In this document: piece after piece, positions 49,969-58,217 of the stretch | Layout: each line of letters opens with the position of its first letter | How positions within the stretch are numbered: position 1 is the stretch's first letter | Assembly (NCBI GenBank): GCA_900318205.1 | Contig: ONJS01000004.1 | Span: 186,001-250,000 of the forward strand | Reading direction: 5' to 3' | Origin: an uncultured Prevotellaceae bacterium | GTDB lineage: Bacteria; Bacteroidota; Bacteroidia; Bacteroidales; Muribaculaceae | Length of the DNA stretch: 64,000 nt | Position numbers and translations under genes: made by a program | Notes under the pieces: generated by a model | Databases searched by the model: none | The model's input: the letters and a program-made list of their open reading frames with translations, nothing else | What the model was told of the DNA's origin: nothing

Positions 49969-50151
49969 TTAATATTTGTTGAAACCGTACAGTTCCCTCA
50001 ACTCGGCTTTCTTCTCATCGCTCAAACGGGTGAAATAACTTTTCCATCCCGGGCAAAAGTTGATGTGCCAGCGCCAGAATTTACCTAATACCGAATTGGG
50101 CTTCTTGTGGTAATGAGCCCTGAACTTGCAGTTTTCGCAGATATGTGCCAT
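49969..50151 (-). CDS. Small conserved Cys/His-rich protein
   Basis: This 60-residue protein reads ICENCKFRAHYHKKPNSVLG (CxxC followed by His residues), a Trp-rich segment (KFWRWHINFCPGWKSYF), and a charged helix (LSDEKKAELRELYGF). The CxxC, His and later Cys could bind a metal ion. I recall similar short proteins in Bacteroidales genomes, with no known role. The packing at the head of the operon, 12 bp before the thioesterase, supports a real gene. Confidence 0.65.
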   Translation of the reverse strand: MAHICENCKFRAHYHKKPNSVLGKFWRWHINFCPGWKSYFTRLSDEKKAELRELYGFNKY

Positions 50152-50184
50152 TTGAGTTCTAAGTTTTAAATTGTTAGCTATTTG

Positions 50185-51612
50185 TTATTGCTGGTAATCC
50201 AGCTGACGGTCCATCCAGGCGAGGCGCTCAAGGAGCCATTGCCTGATGTGGGAAATCTCATCGTTATAGTCAATTGCGGCATAGTGGTTGGGCCACTTCT
50301 TTTCAGTTCCCCAGCGAGGCCAGGCACGGCTGTTGCGTTGTTCTGCGCCATGAGACGTGAGCACCGCCGCCAACGAGTCAAGGGTTGCCATGATGCGCTC
50401 ATTGCTCATATTTCCGTTGCGGTACTGAGCCCAACGTGCCTTGACCTGAGCGGTATAATTGGGATCGTTATTCAGGACATACCACCAGAAGGGTACCAGA
50501 TGCACTTCCTTCTCCTGATACATGATGTTGTTGTTCTGATACATCCAGGTATCGGTGCGCCAACTCTGACGGTAATCGGCGTTGCCGTATGCCAGGTCGG
50601 TGTCCCAGATCACCATCTTGAAGCGCGGGTCAACACTGTCGCGCCGCTTGTAGAATTTCCCACTCAATCGATAGGCATCAACATTGTGGCACAACTCCAT
50701 CATCAACTGGTAATCGATAAACGACTGCACGTCGATATAGTTGGTATAGTCACCTGCCATCAGTGCGGCCTCCATCGCATCAATGCGGCTGTTGATATAG
50801 CTGACTTGTACCGGTTTCAACTCGTCATAGTCGGGCGACTTGTACTGGAACCGGATAATCTGGTTGAGATAGGGCTTTCCCGCCGTGTCCACCGGATGAT
50901 GCTTGGAGATATAAATCACATCATCGTTGCAGTCCACTTCCATGAGGTAATCGCCCGTGATGGCATCGCCCTCAGTTCTCGGTTTAGTCAGGTTCAGGCG
51001 GTGCTTCCCCTTGGAAACCACCTCGGCAAGGATATACACGCCGTAGTAGATGCCGTCAACAAAGAGTTCACAATGGCGTCCCTGCGGCACATACTCCATC
51101 CACGGCCTCGCCAATTCAAAGGTCAGCAGGTCGCGTATCATGCTCCTGTCAGCGTATGGCGCCAACAGTGCCCAGTTGTTGTCCTTGCCCATCCCCAACA
51201 GAGAGACTTTCTGTTTCTTGCCGTCATATTTCAACTCATCGTTGAGCGTGCGGAAGGAGTAAGGTTTCTTGGGGCTGTCATTGTAAGTGGAGTTACCACG
51301 ATGACGCACGGCGATATAGCCGTCATAGTCGATGTGCTGCCCGGGATGGGCGATGGTGTCGGCATAATTCATCCTACCCTCCCCGTTCCAGATGATTTTC
51401 ATGTGTCCGCCGATGCGTTTATCGCGCATGATGGAGTCACCGTCCACATCAATCCACACGATGGGCAGATTGGTCGAGTCAAGTTGTATGTTCTTGTCAG
51501 CAGGCGGGAAATTGTGCACGACAGGCTTGACGCAAGCCCCCAGGGCCAGCATCATCACTGCCATCAGAACCACCTGCGGCAGACGCCATATCTTCACTTT
51601 ACTTGTTTTCAC
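50185..51612 (-). CDS. CotH-kinase-family lipoprotein
   Basis: This 475-residue protein has an SPII signal (LPQVVLMAVMMLALGAC). The CotH domain follows: DYDGYIAVRHRGNSTYNDSPKKPYSFRTLN (Arg-Gly-Asn-Ser and KKPY), KVSLLGMGKDNNWALLAPYADRSMIRDLLTFELAR, VDGIYYGVYILAEVVSKGKHRLNL, and the metal region FKMVIWDTDLAYGNADY. In spore-formers CotH is an atypical kinase for coat proteins; the extracellular Bacteroidota versions have no settled substrate. The proposed start is GTG at 51612, almost at the predicted transcription start, so either the mRNA is leaderless or translation begins at the GTG five codons downstream (51597). The nearest Met is in the signal peptide. Confidence 0.85.
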   Translation of the reverse strand: MKTSKVKIWRLPQVVLMAVMMLALGACVKPVVHNFPPADKNIQLDSTNLPIVWIDVDGDSIMRDKRIGGHMKIIWNGEGRMNYADTIAHPGQHIDYDGYIAVRHRGNSTYNDSPKKPYSFRTLNDELKYDGKKQKVSLLGMGKDNNWALLAPYADRSMIRDLLTFELARPWMEYVPQGRHCELFVDGIYYGVYILAEVVSKGKHRLNLTKPRTEGDAITGDYLMEVDCNDDVIYISKHHPVDTAGKPYLNQIIRFQYKSPDYDELKPVQVSYINSRIDAMEAALMAGDYTNYIDVQSFIDYQLMMELCHNVDAYRLSGKFYKRRDSVDPRFKMVIWDTDLAYGNADYRQSWRTDTWMYQNNNIMYQEKEVHLVPFWWYVLNNDPNYTAQVKARWAQYRNGNMSNERIMATLDSLAAVLTSHGAEQRNSRAWPRWGTEKKWPNHYAAIDYNDEISHIRQWLLERLAWMDRQLDYQQ

Positions 51613-51616
51613 ACCG

Positions 51617-51646
51617 CAAAGTTACACAAAAAAGCGCAAAGTTCAA
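51617..51646 (-). promoter_or_regulatory. Promoter for the CotH-like gene
   Basis: Minus-strand TTG (51646-51644) and TAACTTTG (51624-51617) are 19 bp apart. It diverges from the S24 repressor promoter. Confidence 0.62.
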
Positions 51647-51671
51647 AAGTTGGTAAAAAACGATAGAAAAG

Positions 51672-51702
51672 TTGCATATTACAATTTTTTGTGGTAATTT
51701 TG
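51672..51702 (+). promoter_or_regulatory. Promoter for the S24 repressor gene, with possible operator
   Basis: TTG at 51672-51674 and TAATTTTG at 51695-51702 are 20 bp apart. An inverted repeat ATTAC-(11 bp)-GTAAT at 51678-51698 fills the spacer and overlaps the -7 box, a plausible autoregulatory operator. Confidence 0.62.
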
Positions 51703-51743
51703 CCGCAAAATAATGAAAACACATCACAAATCTCACAGTAACA

Positions 51744-52430
51744 ATGGACTCACAAAAGAATGCTGAAATCATTGCCCGCATCAAGTACTTGATGAAAGAA
51801 ATGGGCATGCGCCAGGTGCAATTTGCCCAGCGCATCGGGGTTGACACCTCCAACCTGTCTAAGTATCTCAATGCCCACATGCCGCTCAGCGACTCGTTCC
51901 TCAACCGCCTGGTAGTGAATCTGGGCGTTTCCAAGGAATGGCTCATCGACGGTACCGACCTGCCCTTCGGCAAGACCCCTGTAAGGATTGACAACGGTAC
52001 TGCGCCAACAGTTGCCAGCAGTGAAACGGGAACCCCAGTCTATGACGTGGATGCCACGGCAGGCACTGCATCGGGCCGCAACGAACTGTTCGCCACCGAG
52101 AACATCGTGGGATGGGTCAACCTGCCCAATGTGAGCCCGCATTGCCGCATCGTGCGCGTGAGTGGCGACTCGATGGCACCGGTCATCATGGACGGTGACT
52201 TTGTTGCCGTGCGCGAGGTGAGCAATTTCAACCAGATTTATTGGGGACAAATCTATATTGTCCAACTCGATGACTTCAGGTTGGTAAAGTATGTGCGCCG
52301 ACACACTGACCCCAACATGGTGGTCCTGCGCAGTGAGAACCCGAATTATGATGACATGGACGTGCGCCGCAGCGACATCCACGAGATGCTGCTCGTGCAA
52401 CACGTCCTGCACCTTAATTCAAGGCTTTAG
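51744..52430 (+). CDS. XRE-type helix-turn-helix, S24/LexA-like peptidase transcriptional repressor
   Basis: This 228-residue protein has an N-terminal HTH (MRQVQFAQRIGVDTSNLSKYLN, residues 22-43). A linker leads to a C-terminal S24 peptidase domain: RVSGDSMAPVIMDGDFVAVRE with Ser143 and RLVKYVRRH with Lys182, the Ser-Lys pair used for self-cleavage. An Ala106-Gly107 pair (VDATAGTAS) lies where LexA/CI proteins are cut. This architecture is used by phage CI repressors and SOS-like regulators. No prophage lytic genes flank it, so it may control host genes or be an orphan. The divergent CotH gene shares its intergenic region. Confidence 0.87.
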   Translation: MDSQKNAEIIARIKYLMKEMGMRQVQFAQRIGVDTSNLSKYLNAHMPLSDSFLNRLVVNLGVSKEWLIDGTDLPFGKTPVRIDNGTAPTVASSETGTPVYDVDATAGTASGRNELFATENIVGWVNLPNVSPHCRIVRVSGDSMAPVIMDGDFVAVREVSNFNQIYWGQIYIVQLDDFRLVKYVRRHTDPNMVVLRSENPNYDDMDVRRSDIHEMLLVQHVLHLNSRL

Positions 52431-52486
52431 GCTTTAGATGTTAGGCTTTAGGCTGCTTTTTTGACTAATTATTTTTACTGACTACA

Positions 52487-53704
52487 ATGAATATCCATTA
52501 CCATACACTCCCTAACGGGCTGCGCCTGGTCCATGTCCACACCGCCAATCAGGTGGCGTGGTGCGGTCTCGCCATCAATGCGGGCAGCCGCGACGAACGA
52601 GAAGGGCACTACGGACTGGCCCACTTTGTGGAGCACACCATCTTCAAGGGGACAACGCATCGCCGCGCCTGGCACATCCTCAACCGTATGGAACGCGTGG
52701 GCGGCGAACTGAACGCCTATACCACCAAAGAGGGCACCATGATCTACTCGGTGTTTCCTCACGAGCATCTGCCGCGCGCCATTGACCTGCTGGCCGACCT
52801 GGTGCAATGGTCAGTCTTCCCACAGGAGGAGCTGGACCGCGAACGTGACGTCGTGCTTGAAGAGGCTGCCAGCTACCGCGACACGCCCAGCGATGCCGTG
52901 TATGACGACTTTGAAGACCTGCTGTTTGGCGGCAGCGAACTGGGGCACAACATCCTGGGGCGGAAAGAGGACCTGGAACAACTCACCCGTGAGGACTGCA
53001 TGAGTTACCTGAAGAATCTGTACGTTCCCGACAACATGGCATTTTTCTCGGTAGGTCCCGAGCGCCCCGAGCGGGTATTCCGCTTGGCAGAAAAATGCTT
53101 CGGTCCGATGAGCCATGCCATGGCAGCTCGCCACCGTAGCACGCCGCAGCATGTAGAGCCTTTCAAGAAGGTCATCAAGATTGGCACCCATCAGGCCCAC
53201 ACCATTGTCGGAGCACGCGTGCCCGACATGAAACACCCCCTGCGCTATGCGTTGATGCTGCTGAATAACATCCTAGGTGGCCCAGGCATGAATTCCCTGC
53301 TCAATGTGGAACTGCGTGAGCGCCGCGGCTATGTCTATACAGTCGAGTCCACGCTGTCGATGCTCAGTGACTGTGGCTGGATGGAAATCTACCTGGGCTG
53401 CGACCCCGATGACGTGCGCTCCAGCCTGCGTGTCATTGAACACATCACCAGCCGCTTGGGACAAGACCTCATGACCGAGCGACGCCTGGAGGCCTACAAG
53501 AAGCAGTATTGCGGACAAATGGTTGTCGCCGCCGACAGCACCGAATTCATTGCGATGCGTGCCGGTCGGGGACTGCTCTATCACGGTAACGTGGCGACCA
53601 TCGATGACACCATCGCCCGCATCATGGCTGTCACACCCGAGCAGATTGCCCAGGCTGCATCCTTCCTCAAGGCCGACCGCCTGTCTTCCCTCACTTTCCA
53701 GTAA
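52487..53704 (+). CDS. M16-family zinc metallopeptidase (pitrilysin-like, short form)
   Basis: This 405-residue protein has the inverted zinc motif HFVEH (His46, Glu49, His50) in YGLAHFVEHTIFKGT, and a downstream ligand Glu near residue 126 (DVVLEEAASYRD). The DGSxxxGL-like opening (LPNGLRLVHVHT), NAYTTKEGTMIYS, and a C-terminal non-catalytic half (RRGYVYTVESTLSMLSDCGWMEIYLG) are typical. It is one M16 unit; the enzymes work as dimers of such units. No signal peptide is seen, so it is likely cytosolic and degrades short peptides. It follows the repressor gene by 56 bp on the same strand. Confidence 0.9.
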   Translation: MNIHYHTLPNGLRLVHVHTANQVAWCGLAINAGSRDEREGHYGLAHFVEHTIFKGTTHRRAWHILNRMERVGGELNAYTTKEGTMIYSVFPHEHLPRAIDLLADLVQWSVFPQEELDRERDVVLEEAASYRDTPSDAVYDDFEDLLFGGSELGHNILGRKEDLEQLTREDCMSYLKNLYVPDNMAFFSVGPERPERVFRLAEKCFGPMSHAMAARHRSTPQHVEPFKKVIKIGTHQAHTIVGARVPDMKHPLRYALMLLNNILGGPGMNSLLNVELRERRGYVYTVESTLSMLSDCGWMEIYLGCDPDDVRSSLRVIEHITSRLGQDLMTERRLEAYKKQYCGQMVVAADSTEFIAMRAGRGLLYHGNVATIDDTIARIMAVTPEQIAQAASFLKADRLSSLTFQ

Positions 53705-53734
53705 GGGCCGATTGACGATTAAAAAGTGAATTAC

Positions 53735-53765
53735 TTGCAAGATTGGTGAATAATGACTACTTTCG
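53735..53765 (+). promoter_or_regulatory. Promoter for the GT2/DUF6056 operon
   Basis: TTG at 53735-53737 and TACTTTCG at 53758-53765 are 20 bp apart. The -7 box differs at one position from TAnnTTTG; the same variant, TACTTTCGTG, occurs before frr (60378). Confidence 0.5.
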
Positions 53766-53794
53766 TGCCAATTAAATCAATGAGATGATTGAAG

Positions 53795-54733
53795 ATGAAA
53801 AAGATTTCAATACTCATACCGTGCTATAACGAGGAGAAATCCCTGCCGCTGCTATACCCTGAACTGGTCAAACTCATGGACGGCAACCCCAACTATGAGT
53901 GGGAACTCATGTTTGTCAACGACGGCAGCCGCGACGACACCTTAAAGGTGTTGCAACAGCTGCGCCAGCAGGACAAGCGCGTCAACTACGTGGACCTGTC
54001 GCGCAACTTCGGCAAGGAGAATGCCATGCTGGCGGGCTTCGACTACGTGACCGGCGACTGCATGGTCATCATCGATGCTGACCTGCAGCACCCGCCGACG
54101 CTCATCCCCGAGATGATACGCTGGTGGGAGCAGGGCTATGACGACGTGTATGCCAAACGCAAATCGCGCGGCAAGGAGAGCTGGCTGCGCAAGCACTTGT
54201 CGCTGCGGTTCTACAAGATATTGCAAAGCTCGTCGCGCTTTGACGTGCTGCAGAATGTGGGCGACTTCCGCCTGCTGGACCGCTGCTGCATCAATGCCTT
54301 GAAAAAGCTGCGCGAGAGCGAGCGCTACACCAAGGGCATGTACAGTTGGATCGGCTTCAAGAAGAAGGACGTCGAGTTTGAGCAGGGCGACCGCATCGCC
54401 GGTGAGTCCTCATGGAACTACAGGCAACTGTTCTCGTTTGCCATCGACGGCATCACCTCATTCACGTCGGCGCCATTGCGCATCTCCACGGTCATGGGGT
54501 TTATCGTCTCGCTGCTTGCCTTCCTCTACATGATTTATGTGTTCATCAAGGCGCTCATCTGGGGAGACCCCGTGCAGGGCTATCCCACGCTGGTGATTCT
54601 CATCCTGTTCCTGGGCGGTATCCAGATGATTTCGCTGGGCATCATCGGCGAGTACATCGGGCGCATCTACAACGAGACAAAAAACCGCCCCGACTACATC
54701 GTGCGTGAGTTCAACGAAAGCAAAGTCCTGTAA
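53795..54733 (+). CDS. Glycosyltransferase family 2, DPM/GtrB-like (copy 1)
   Basis: I start at 53795 (MKKISILIPCYNEE); two further in-frame codons upstream begin with TTG. The 312-residue protein has a GT-A domain (ISILIPCYNEEKSLPLL, ELMFVNDGSRDDTL, NYVDLSRNFGKENAMLAGFDY, and the DxD motif VIIDADLQHPP), then WWEQGYDDVYAKRKSRGKESWLR. The C-terminus has two membrane helices (TVMGFIVSLLAFLYMIYVFI and LVILILFLGGIQMISLGIIGEYIGRIYNETKNRPDY). This is the polyprenyl-phosphate glycosyltransferase type, which makes a lipid-linked sugar for later transfer. It is a close tandem paralogue of the next gene. Confidence 0.92.
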   Translation: MKKISILIPCYNEEKSLPLLYPELVKLMDGNPNYEWELMFVNDGSRDDTLKVLQQLRQQDKRVNYVDLSRNFGKENAMLAGFDYVTGDCMVIIDADLQHPPTLIPEMIRWWEQGYDDVYAKRKSRGKESWLRKHLSLRFYKILQSSSRFDVLQNVGDFRLLDRCCINALKKLRESERYTKGMYSWIGFKKKDVEFEQGDRIAGESSWNYRQLFSFAIDGITSFTSAPLRISTVMGFIVSLLAFLYMIYVFIKALIWGDPVQGYPTLVILILFLGGIQMISLGIIGEYIGRIYNETKNRPDYIVREFNESKVL

Positions 54734-54807
54734 CCATCAGGATTACGAGAACGACAAGACACCCAGTTTCAGAAACATTGCAACCCAATCCATAGAAAGT
54801 GACTGAC

Positions 54808-55746
54808 ATGAAGAAGATAACCATATTGATTCCATGTTATAACGAAGAGCAGAACCTACCCTTAATCTACCCTGAGCTGGTCAAATTGATGGACAGCAAC
54901 CAGGCTTACGAGTGGGAACTGCTGTTTGTCAACGACGGTAGCCATGACGGCACATTGGAGCTGCTGCACCAGCTGCGTGAGAAAGATGGCAGGGTCAACT
55001 TTGTGTCCTTGTCACGCAACTTCGGTAAAGAAGTGGCCATGCTGGCAGGCTTTGATTATGCCAAGGGCGATTGCCTGGTCATCATCGATGCCGACTTGCA
55101 GGATCCACCGTCGCTCATTCCCGAGATGATCCACTGGTGGGAACAGGGCTATGACGACGTGTATGCCCGTCGCAAATCGCGTGGCAAGGAGAGCTGGCTG
55201 CGCAAGCAGCTCTCGATGATGTTCTACCGCCTGCTGCAGCAGTCGTCACGCTTTGACGTGCTGCAGAACGTGGGTGATTTCCGCCTGCTGGACCGCCGTT
55301 GCGTCAACGCCCTGAAGCGGATGCGCGAGAGTGAACGCTACACCAAGGGCATGTACAGTTGGATTGGCTTCAAGAAGAAGGAGATAGAATTTGACCGCGG
55401 TGACAGGCAAGCCGGCAAGTCATCTTGGAATTACCGACAACTTTTCTCGCTGGCTATCGACGGCATCACCTCATTCTCATCGCTACCGTTGCGCATCTCG
55501 ACAATAGCAGGCTTTTTTATTTCCATGATGGCATTCATCTACATGATGGTCGTGTTTGTCAAGAAATTGATTTGGGGCAACCCCGTGCAAGGTTATCCCT
55601 CGCTGCTGGTCATCATCCTGTTCCTGGGTGGCATCCAACTGCTGTCGTTGGGTATCATCGGAGAATACATCGGGCGCATCTACAGCGAGTCCAAGAACCG
55701 CCCTGACTACTTCGTGGACGAGTACAATGAAGAAAAAGTGATATAA
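54808..55746 (+). CDS. Glycosyltransferase family 2, DPM/GtrB-like (copy 2)
   Basis: I start at 54808 (MKKITILIPCYNEE); a GTG three codons upstream is also in frame. The 312-residue protein is strongly similar to copy 1 throughout, including the VIIDADLQDPP DxD motif, KSRGKESWLRKQLS, LLDRRCVNALKRMRESERYTKG and the two C-terminal membrane helices. It differs in the Asp-for-His after the DxD and in the linker. It was probably produced by tandem duplication. The stop TAA overlaps the start of the next gene by one base (TAATG), linking it to the DUF6056 protein. Confidence 0.92.
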   Translation: MKKITILIPCYNEEQNLPLIYPELVKLMDSNQAYEWELLFVNDGSHDGTLELLHQLREKDGRVNFVSLSRNFGKEVAMLAGFDYAKGDCLVIIDADLQDPPSLIPEMIHWWEQGYDDVYARRKSRGKESWLRKQLSMMFYRLLQQSSRFDVLQNVGDFRLLDRRCVNALKRMRESERYTKGMYSWIGFKKKEIEFDRGDRQAGKSSWNYRQLFSLAIDGITSFSSLPLRISTIAGFFISMMAFIYMMVVFVKKLIWGNPVQGYPSLLVIILFLGGIQLLSLGIIGEYIGRIYSESKNRPDYFVDEYNEEKVI

Positions 55747-57419
55747 TGGCAGCGCAGGAAAACACATCAGCCCTATCTCCCGCCAACAGGCAGCGTCTAG
55801 CCGATGCCGCCTATTGGCTCCTGCTCATCGGGGGCTGTGTCGTGTTCCTGCTGATGAACCTGTACACCACCATCAAGGAGGATGACCTGTTTCACTCATC
55901 CGTTGGCAGCCGTGCACTGCAGCCCATCACAGGGTTGATGGATGTGCTGCGGTCCTGGGTGGACTACTATCGTTTTGACCCACGAACGTCCAATTTCCTG
56001 TCTTTCCTGTTTGACGGCATCCTGGGCAAGGGCGTCTTCAACGTGTGCAACACGCTGGTGTTCGGCCTGATGGCTCATCTGTTCAGTCGGCTGACGACCG
56101 GACGCAATTCGGTGATGGCACTGGTCGTGCTCTATACCTGCATGGTGACAGTTCTGCCCGTTCCGGGCGAGACCATGCTGTGGATGGACGGCAGCTTTAA
56201 CTACCTGTGGACCTTCACGGCATCGATGCTGCTGGTCATCTATCTGATGAAGCACCGCGAGAAACGGCCCGGCTTGCTGATGGAAGCGGTATTGTTGCTG
56301 CTGGCAGTGTTTGTCGGTGGAATGAACGAAGGGACGACCTTCGGTGTGTTTGGAGGACTGGTGCTGTACTATCTGTTTAACCGTGACCGTGTGGACGGCA
56401 CGGTAGTCATCGTCATGACGGGTTACCTGCTGGGTGTTGTACTGCTGCTCACGTGTCCCGGAGTGTGGGAACGCGCGTCGGCCGAAGTCAACCATGACAC
56501 GGGCTTCATGTCGATGATTGTTTCACGAGGCAGACTGCTCGCGGACAAATCGCTGCAATATGTCACCCCCGCTGCCGCCATCGTCGTTCTGGCGCTCTCG
56601 GTGGTAGTTCGCAGTTTCAGGAGGACGTTTACCACAACACCGTTCCCCTTCATTTTCCTTGTCATGCTTGCCTTTGCCTTTGCTGTAGGCAAGGATCAGT
56701 ATCGCCTCTACTATGCCGTCTCGATGATGGGACTTATCCTGGTGACCATGGCGATATATGCCGTTTGCAAACGGGTATGGTGGCTGCACCTCATTGTGAT
56801 TGTCGGCGGCCTGGCCCTGTGTGCAAAATACTATCCGTCCAACATCAGGACGATGAAGCAATATCAGGAGTTCTTCAACCAGGTCGATGCCGAGATCAAG
56901 CAGAGTCCTGACCGACAGGTCATCCTTGAGGTGCCCCGCTTTAACGGCTACAGCCGCTTCATCAAGTACCTCAACCTCGACTCCTGGAATTTCCTCATCC
57001 GTCAGGAAACCCTCTGCTTCCACTATAACAAGGACAACATCCAGTTTGTCAACAGCGAAATCCTCGACGGCTATCGCCAGAGTACACTGTTAGACGGTGC
57101 TGTCGGACTACCCTTTGACGCCCCAGGTTGCGACAAAATCATAGAGGTGCTGACTGTGCCCCATAGCAACTTCATGGCCGTGAAGATGCAGCAAGACACC
57201 GTCACCCACTCCTATCAGTTTGCCCAGGCATTCATGGCCGACGGCACACCCAAGCAGTTCCCCGTGCCCTACTTCCCCCTCCTCTACCAGGGCCACGAAT
57301 ACCTCATTTTCCCCACCCTCGACACCGACGTCACCCGCCTCTCCTTCAACCCCTTCTCCCTAGAAGGCACCCCCATCAACCTAATCGTCACTTCTACCAC
57401 GCCAAACCAACAACAATAA
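55746..57419 (+). CDS. DUF6056-like polytopic membrane protein (copy A)
   Basis: This 557-residue protein has about ten membrane helices in the first 370 residues, then a soluble domain of about 180 residues. The first helix is followed by KEDDLFHSS, resembling the acidic loop (Glu/Asp-Asp) of GT-C glycosyltransferases, and VPGETMLWMDGSFNYLWTF marks a conserved loop. The C-terminal domain (IEVLTVPHSNFMAVKMQQ, FPTLDTDVTRLSF) is likely periplasmic. It starts at the last base of the GT2 stop, so it may use the lipid-linked sugar made by GT2. Two paralogues lie at 61-64 kb. Its 3' end overlaps, on the opposite strand, a phage-gene remnant. The GT-C role is inferred. Confidence 0.72.
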   Translation: MAAQENTSALSPANRQRLADAAYWLLLIGGCVVFLLMNLYTTIKEDDLFHSSVGSRALQPITGLMDVLRSWVDYYRFDPRTSNFLSFLFDGILGKGVFNVCNTLVFGLMAHLFSRLTTGRNSVMALVVLYTCMVTVLPVPGETMLWMDGSFNYLWTFTASMLLVIYLMKHREKRPGLLMEAVLLLLAVFVGGMNEGTTFGVFGGLVLYYLFNRDRVDGTVVIVMTGYLLGVVLLLTCPGVWERASAEVNHDTGFMSMIVSRGRLLADKSLQYVTPAAAIVVLALSVVVRSFRRTFTTTPFPFIFLVMLAFAFAVGKDQYRLYYAVSMMGLILVTMAIYAVCKRVWWLHLIVIVGGLALCAKYYPSNIRTMKQYQEFFNQVDAEIKQSPDRQVILEVPRFNGYSRFIKYLNLDSWNFLIRQETLCFHYNKDNIQFVNSEILDGYRQSTLLDGAVGLPFDAPGCDKIIEVLTVPHSNFMAVKMQQDTVTHSYQFAQAFMADGTPKQFPVPYFPLLYQGHEYLIFPTLDTDVTRLSFNPFSLEGTPINLIVTSTTPNQQQ

Positions 57420-57429
57420 TAAATAAGTT

Positions 57430-57648
57430 GGTGTCCTGCAACACGGCATCGAAGAAGATGTCACCCGTGTCCACGTCCTTGCGGGTGATCATCCCGAAGA
57501 TGTCAAGGTTCTGCGGACAATCTGCCAGGGGCAGTTCTATCTCCATGCTGTAGTCATCGGCATCGGTGAAGATGCGGTTCTCCGAGACGTACTCTATTGA
57601 CGAGCCTTTCTTGAGGGCGGCTTGCTGCCCGTTGATTGTGAGTATCAT
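57430..57648 (-). pseudogene. Truncated prophage structural protein, N-terminal fragment
   Basis: About 70 residues (MILTINGQQAALKKGSSIEY, then NRIFTDADDYSMEIELPLADCPQN, IFGMITRKDVDTGDIFFDAVL) resemble the start of a tail-region protein I recall from Mu-like prophages of Bacteroidetes. After FFDAVLQD the frame runs into the reverse complement of the end of the DUF6056 gene and stops at 57394. A TTG two codons upstream of the ATG (57654) is a possible alternative start. The remnant pairs with the tape-measure fragment at 59978-60245; three AT-rich genes lie between them. Confidence 0.6.
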
Positions 57649-57656
57649 AAACAAAA

Positions 57657-57689
57657 GCGGTTGATTTGCCGCAAAGGTAAATCAACCGC
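57657..57689. promoter_or_regulatory. 11-bp inverted repeat straddling a -7 box
   Basis: GCGGTTGATTT (57657-57667) and AAATCAACCGC (57679-57689) are perfectly inverted around an 11-nt centre. The minus-strand -7 box TACCTTTG overlaps it (57679-57672), just upstream of the remnant's start. It could be an operator or an RNA hairpin. Confidence 0.5.
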
Positions 57690-57749
57690 GTATGCTGTGA
57701 AAAGACGGGCTGGAACGCAATCCTAACAGACTCTTTGAAAGCATTCAAC

Positions 57750-58181
57750 CTATTGCCTTTCTAATACATAGCCATTATCTCGGCCCCAATCCCAATCAAG
57801 GATAAATATCTTAAAATTATGATTCATGAGATGCAAACCATCAATACTCAATTGATGCTCCTCATTGAATACTTGTCCTGTTGAATTATGAGTCTGATAC
57901 TCAAGGTTGAGATTCCAACAACATTCTGGTGACAAGGGTTTTTCTATACTCCATTTACCGGTTAATACCATTGTGCTATCCGAGTTTCGATTAATCGTTC
58001 GTGATACACGGGGTTTTATCACTTCTATAAAAGTCATGTCCTCATGAAGTGATAAAGATATGGAGTCGCCTGTGTTCTCGTGCCAATCACCAAATAAATC
58101 GTCAGGCTTGTAATCCGCTTCACAAGAACATAATAGAGCAATTAAAGCCGATACTACCAAATATTTATAAATACGAACCAT
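57750..58181 (-). CDS. AT-rich putative lipoprotein
   Basis: This 143-residue protein has an SPII signal (KYLVVSALIALLCSC, Cys about residue 20). The body is short beta-rich sequence (DLFGDWHENTGDSISLSLHED, TMVLTGKWSIEKPLSPECCWNLNLEY) that reads like a lipocalin-like or copper-resistance-type strand set. No family is recognised with confidence. It is the third of three AT-rich genes on the minus strand between two prophage fragments, 36 bp after the multi-domain protein. Confidence 0.6.
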   Translation of the reverse strand: MVRIYKYLVVSALIALLCSCEADYKPDDLFGDWHENTGDSISLSLHEDMTFIEVIKPRVSRTINRNSDSTMVLTGKWSIEKPLSPECCWNLNLEYQTHNSTGQVFNEEHQLSIDGLHLMNHNFKIFILDWDWGRDNGYVLERQ

Positions 58182-58217
58182 ATCTAGTATTCTGAATTAT
58201 TGTTTAATCTTTCTTTA

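Noticed and set aside
50182-51666. A 494-codon open frame antisense to the CotH-like gene
   Set aside because: It mirrors the CotH gene and arises from codon bias in GC-rich coding sequence. It has no recognisable domain, and the sense protein has clear motifs and a signal peptide.
57657-57689. Invertible promoter (phase-variation switch)
   Set aside because: The inverted repeats are only 11 bp apart, too close to invert a useful segment, and no adjacent invertase gene is present.
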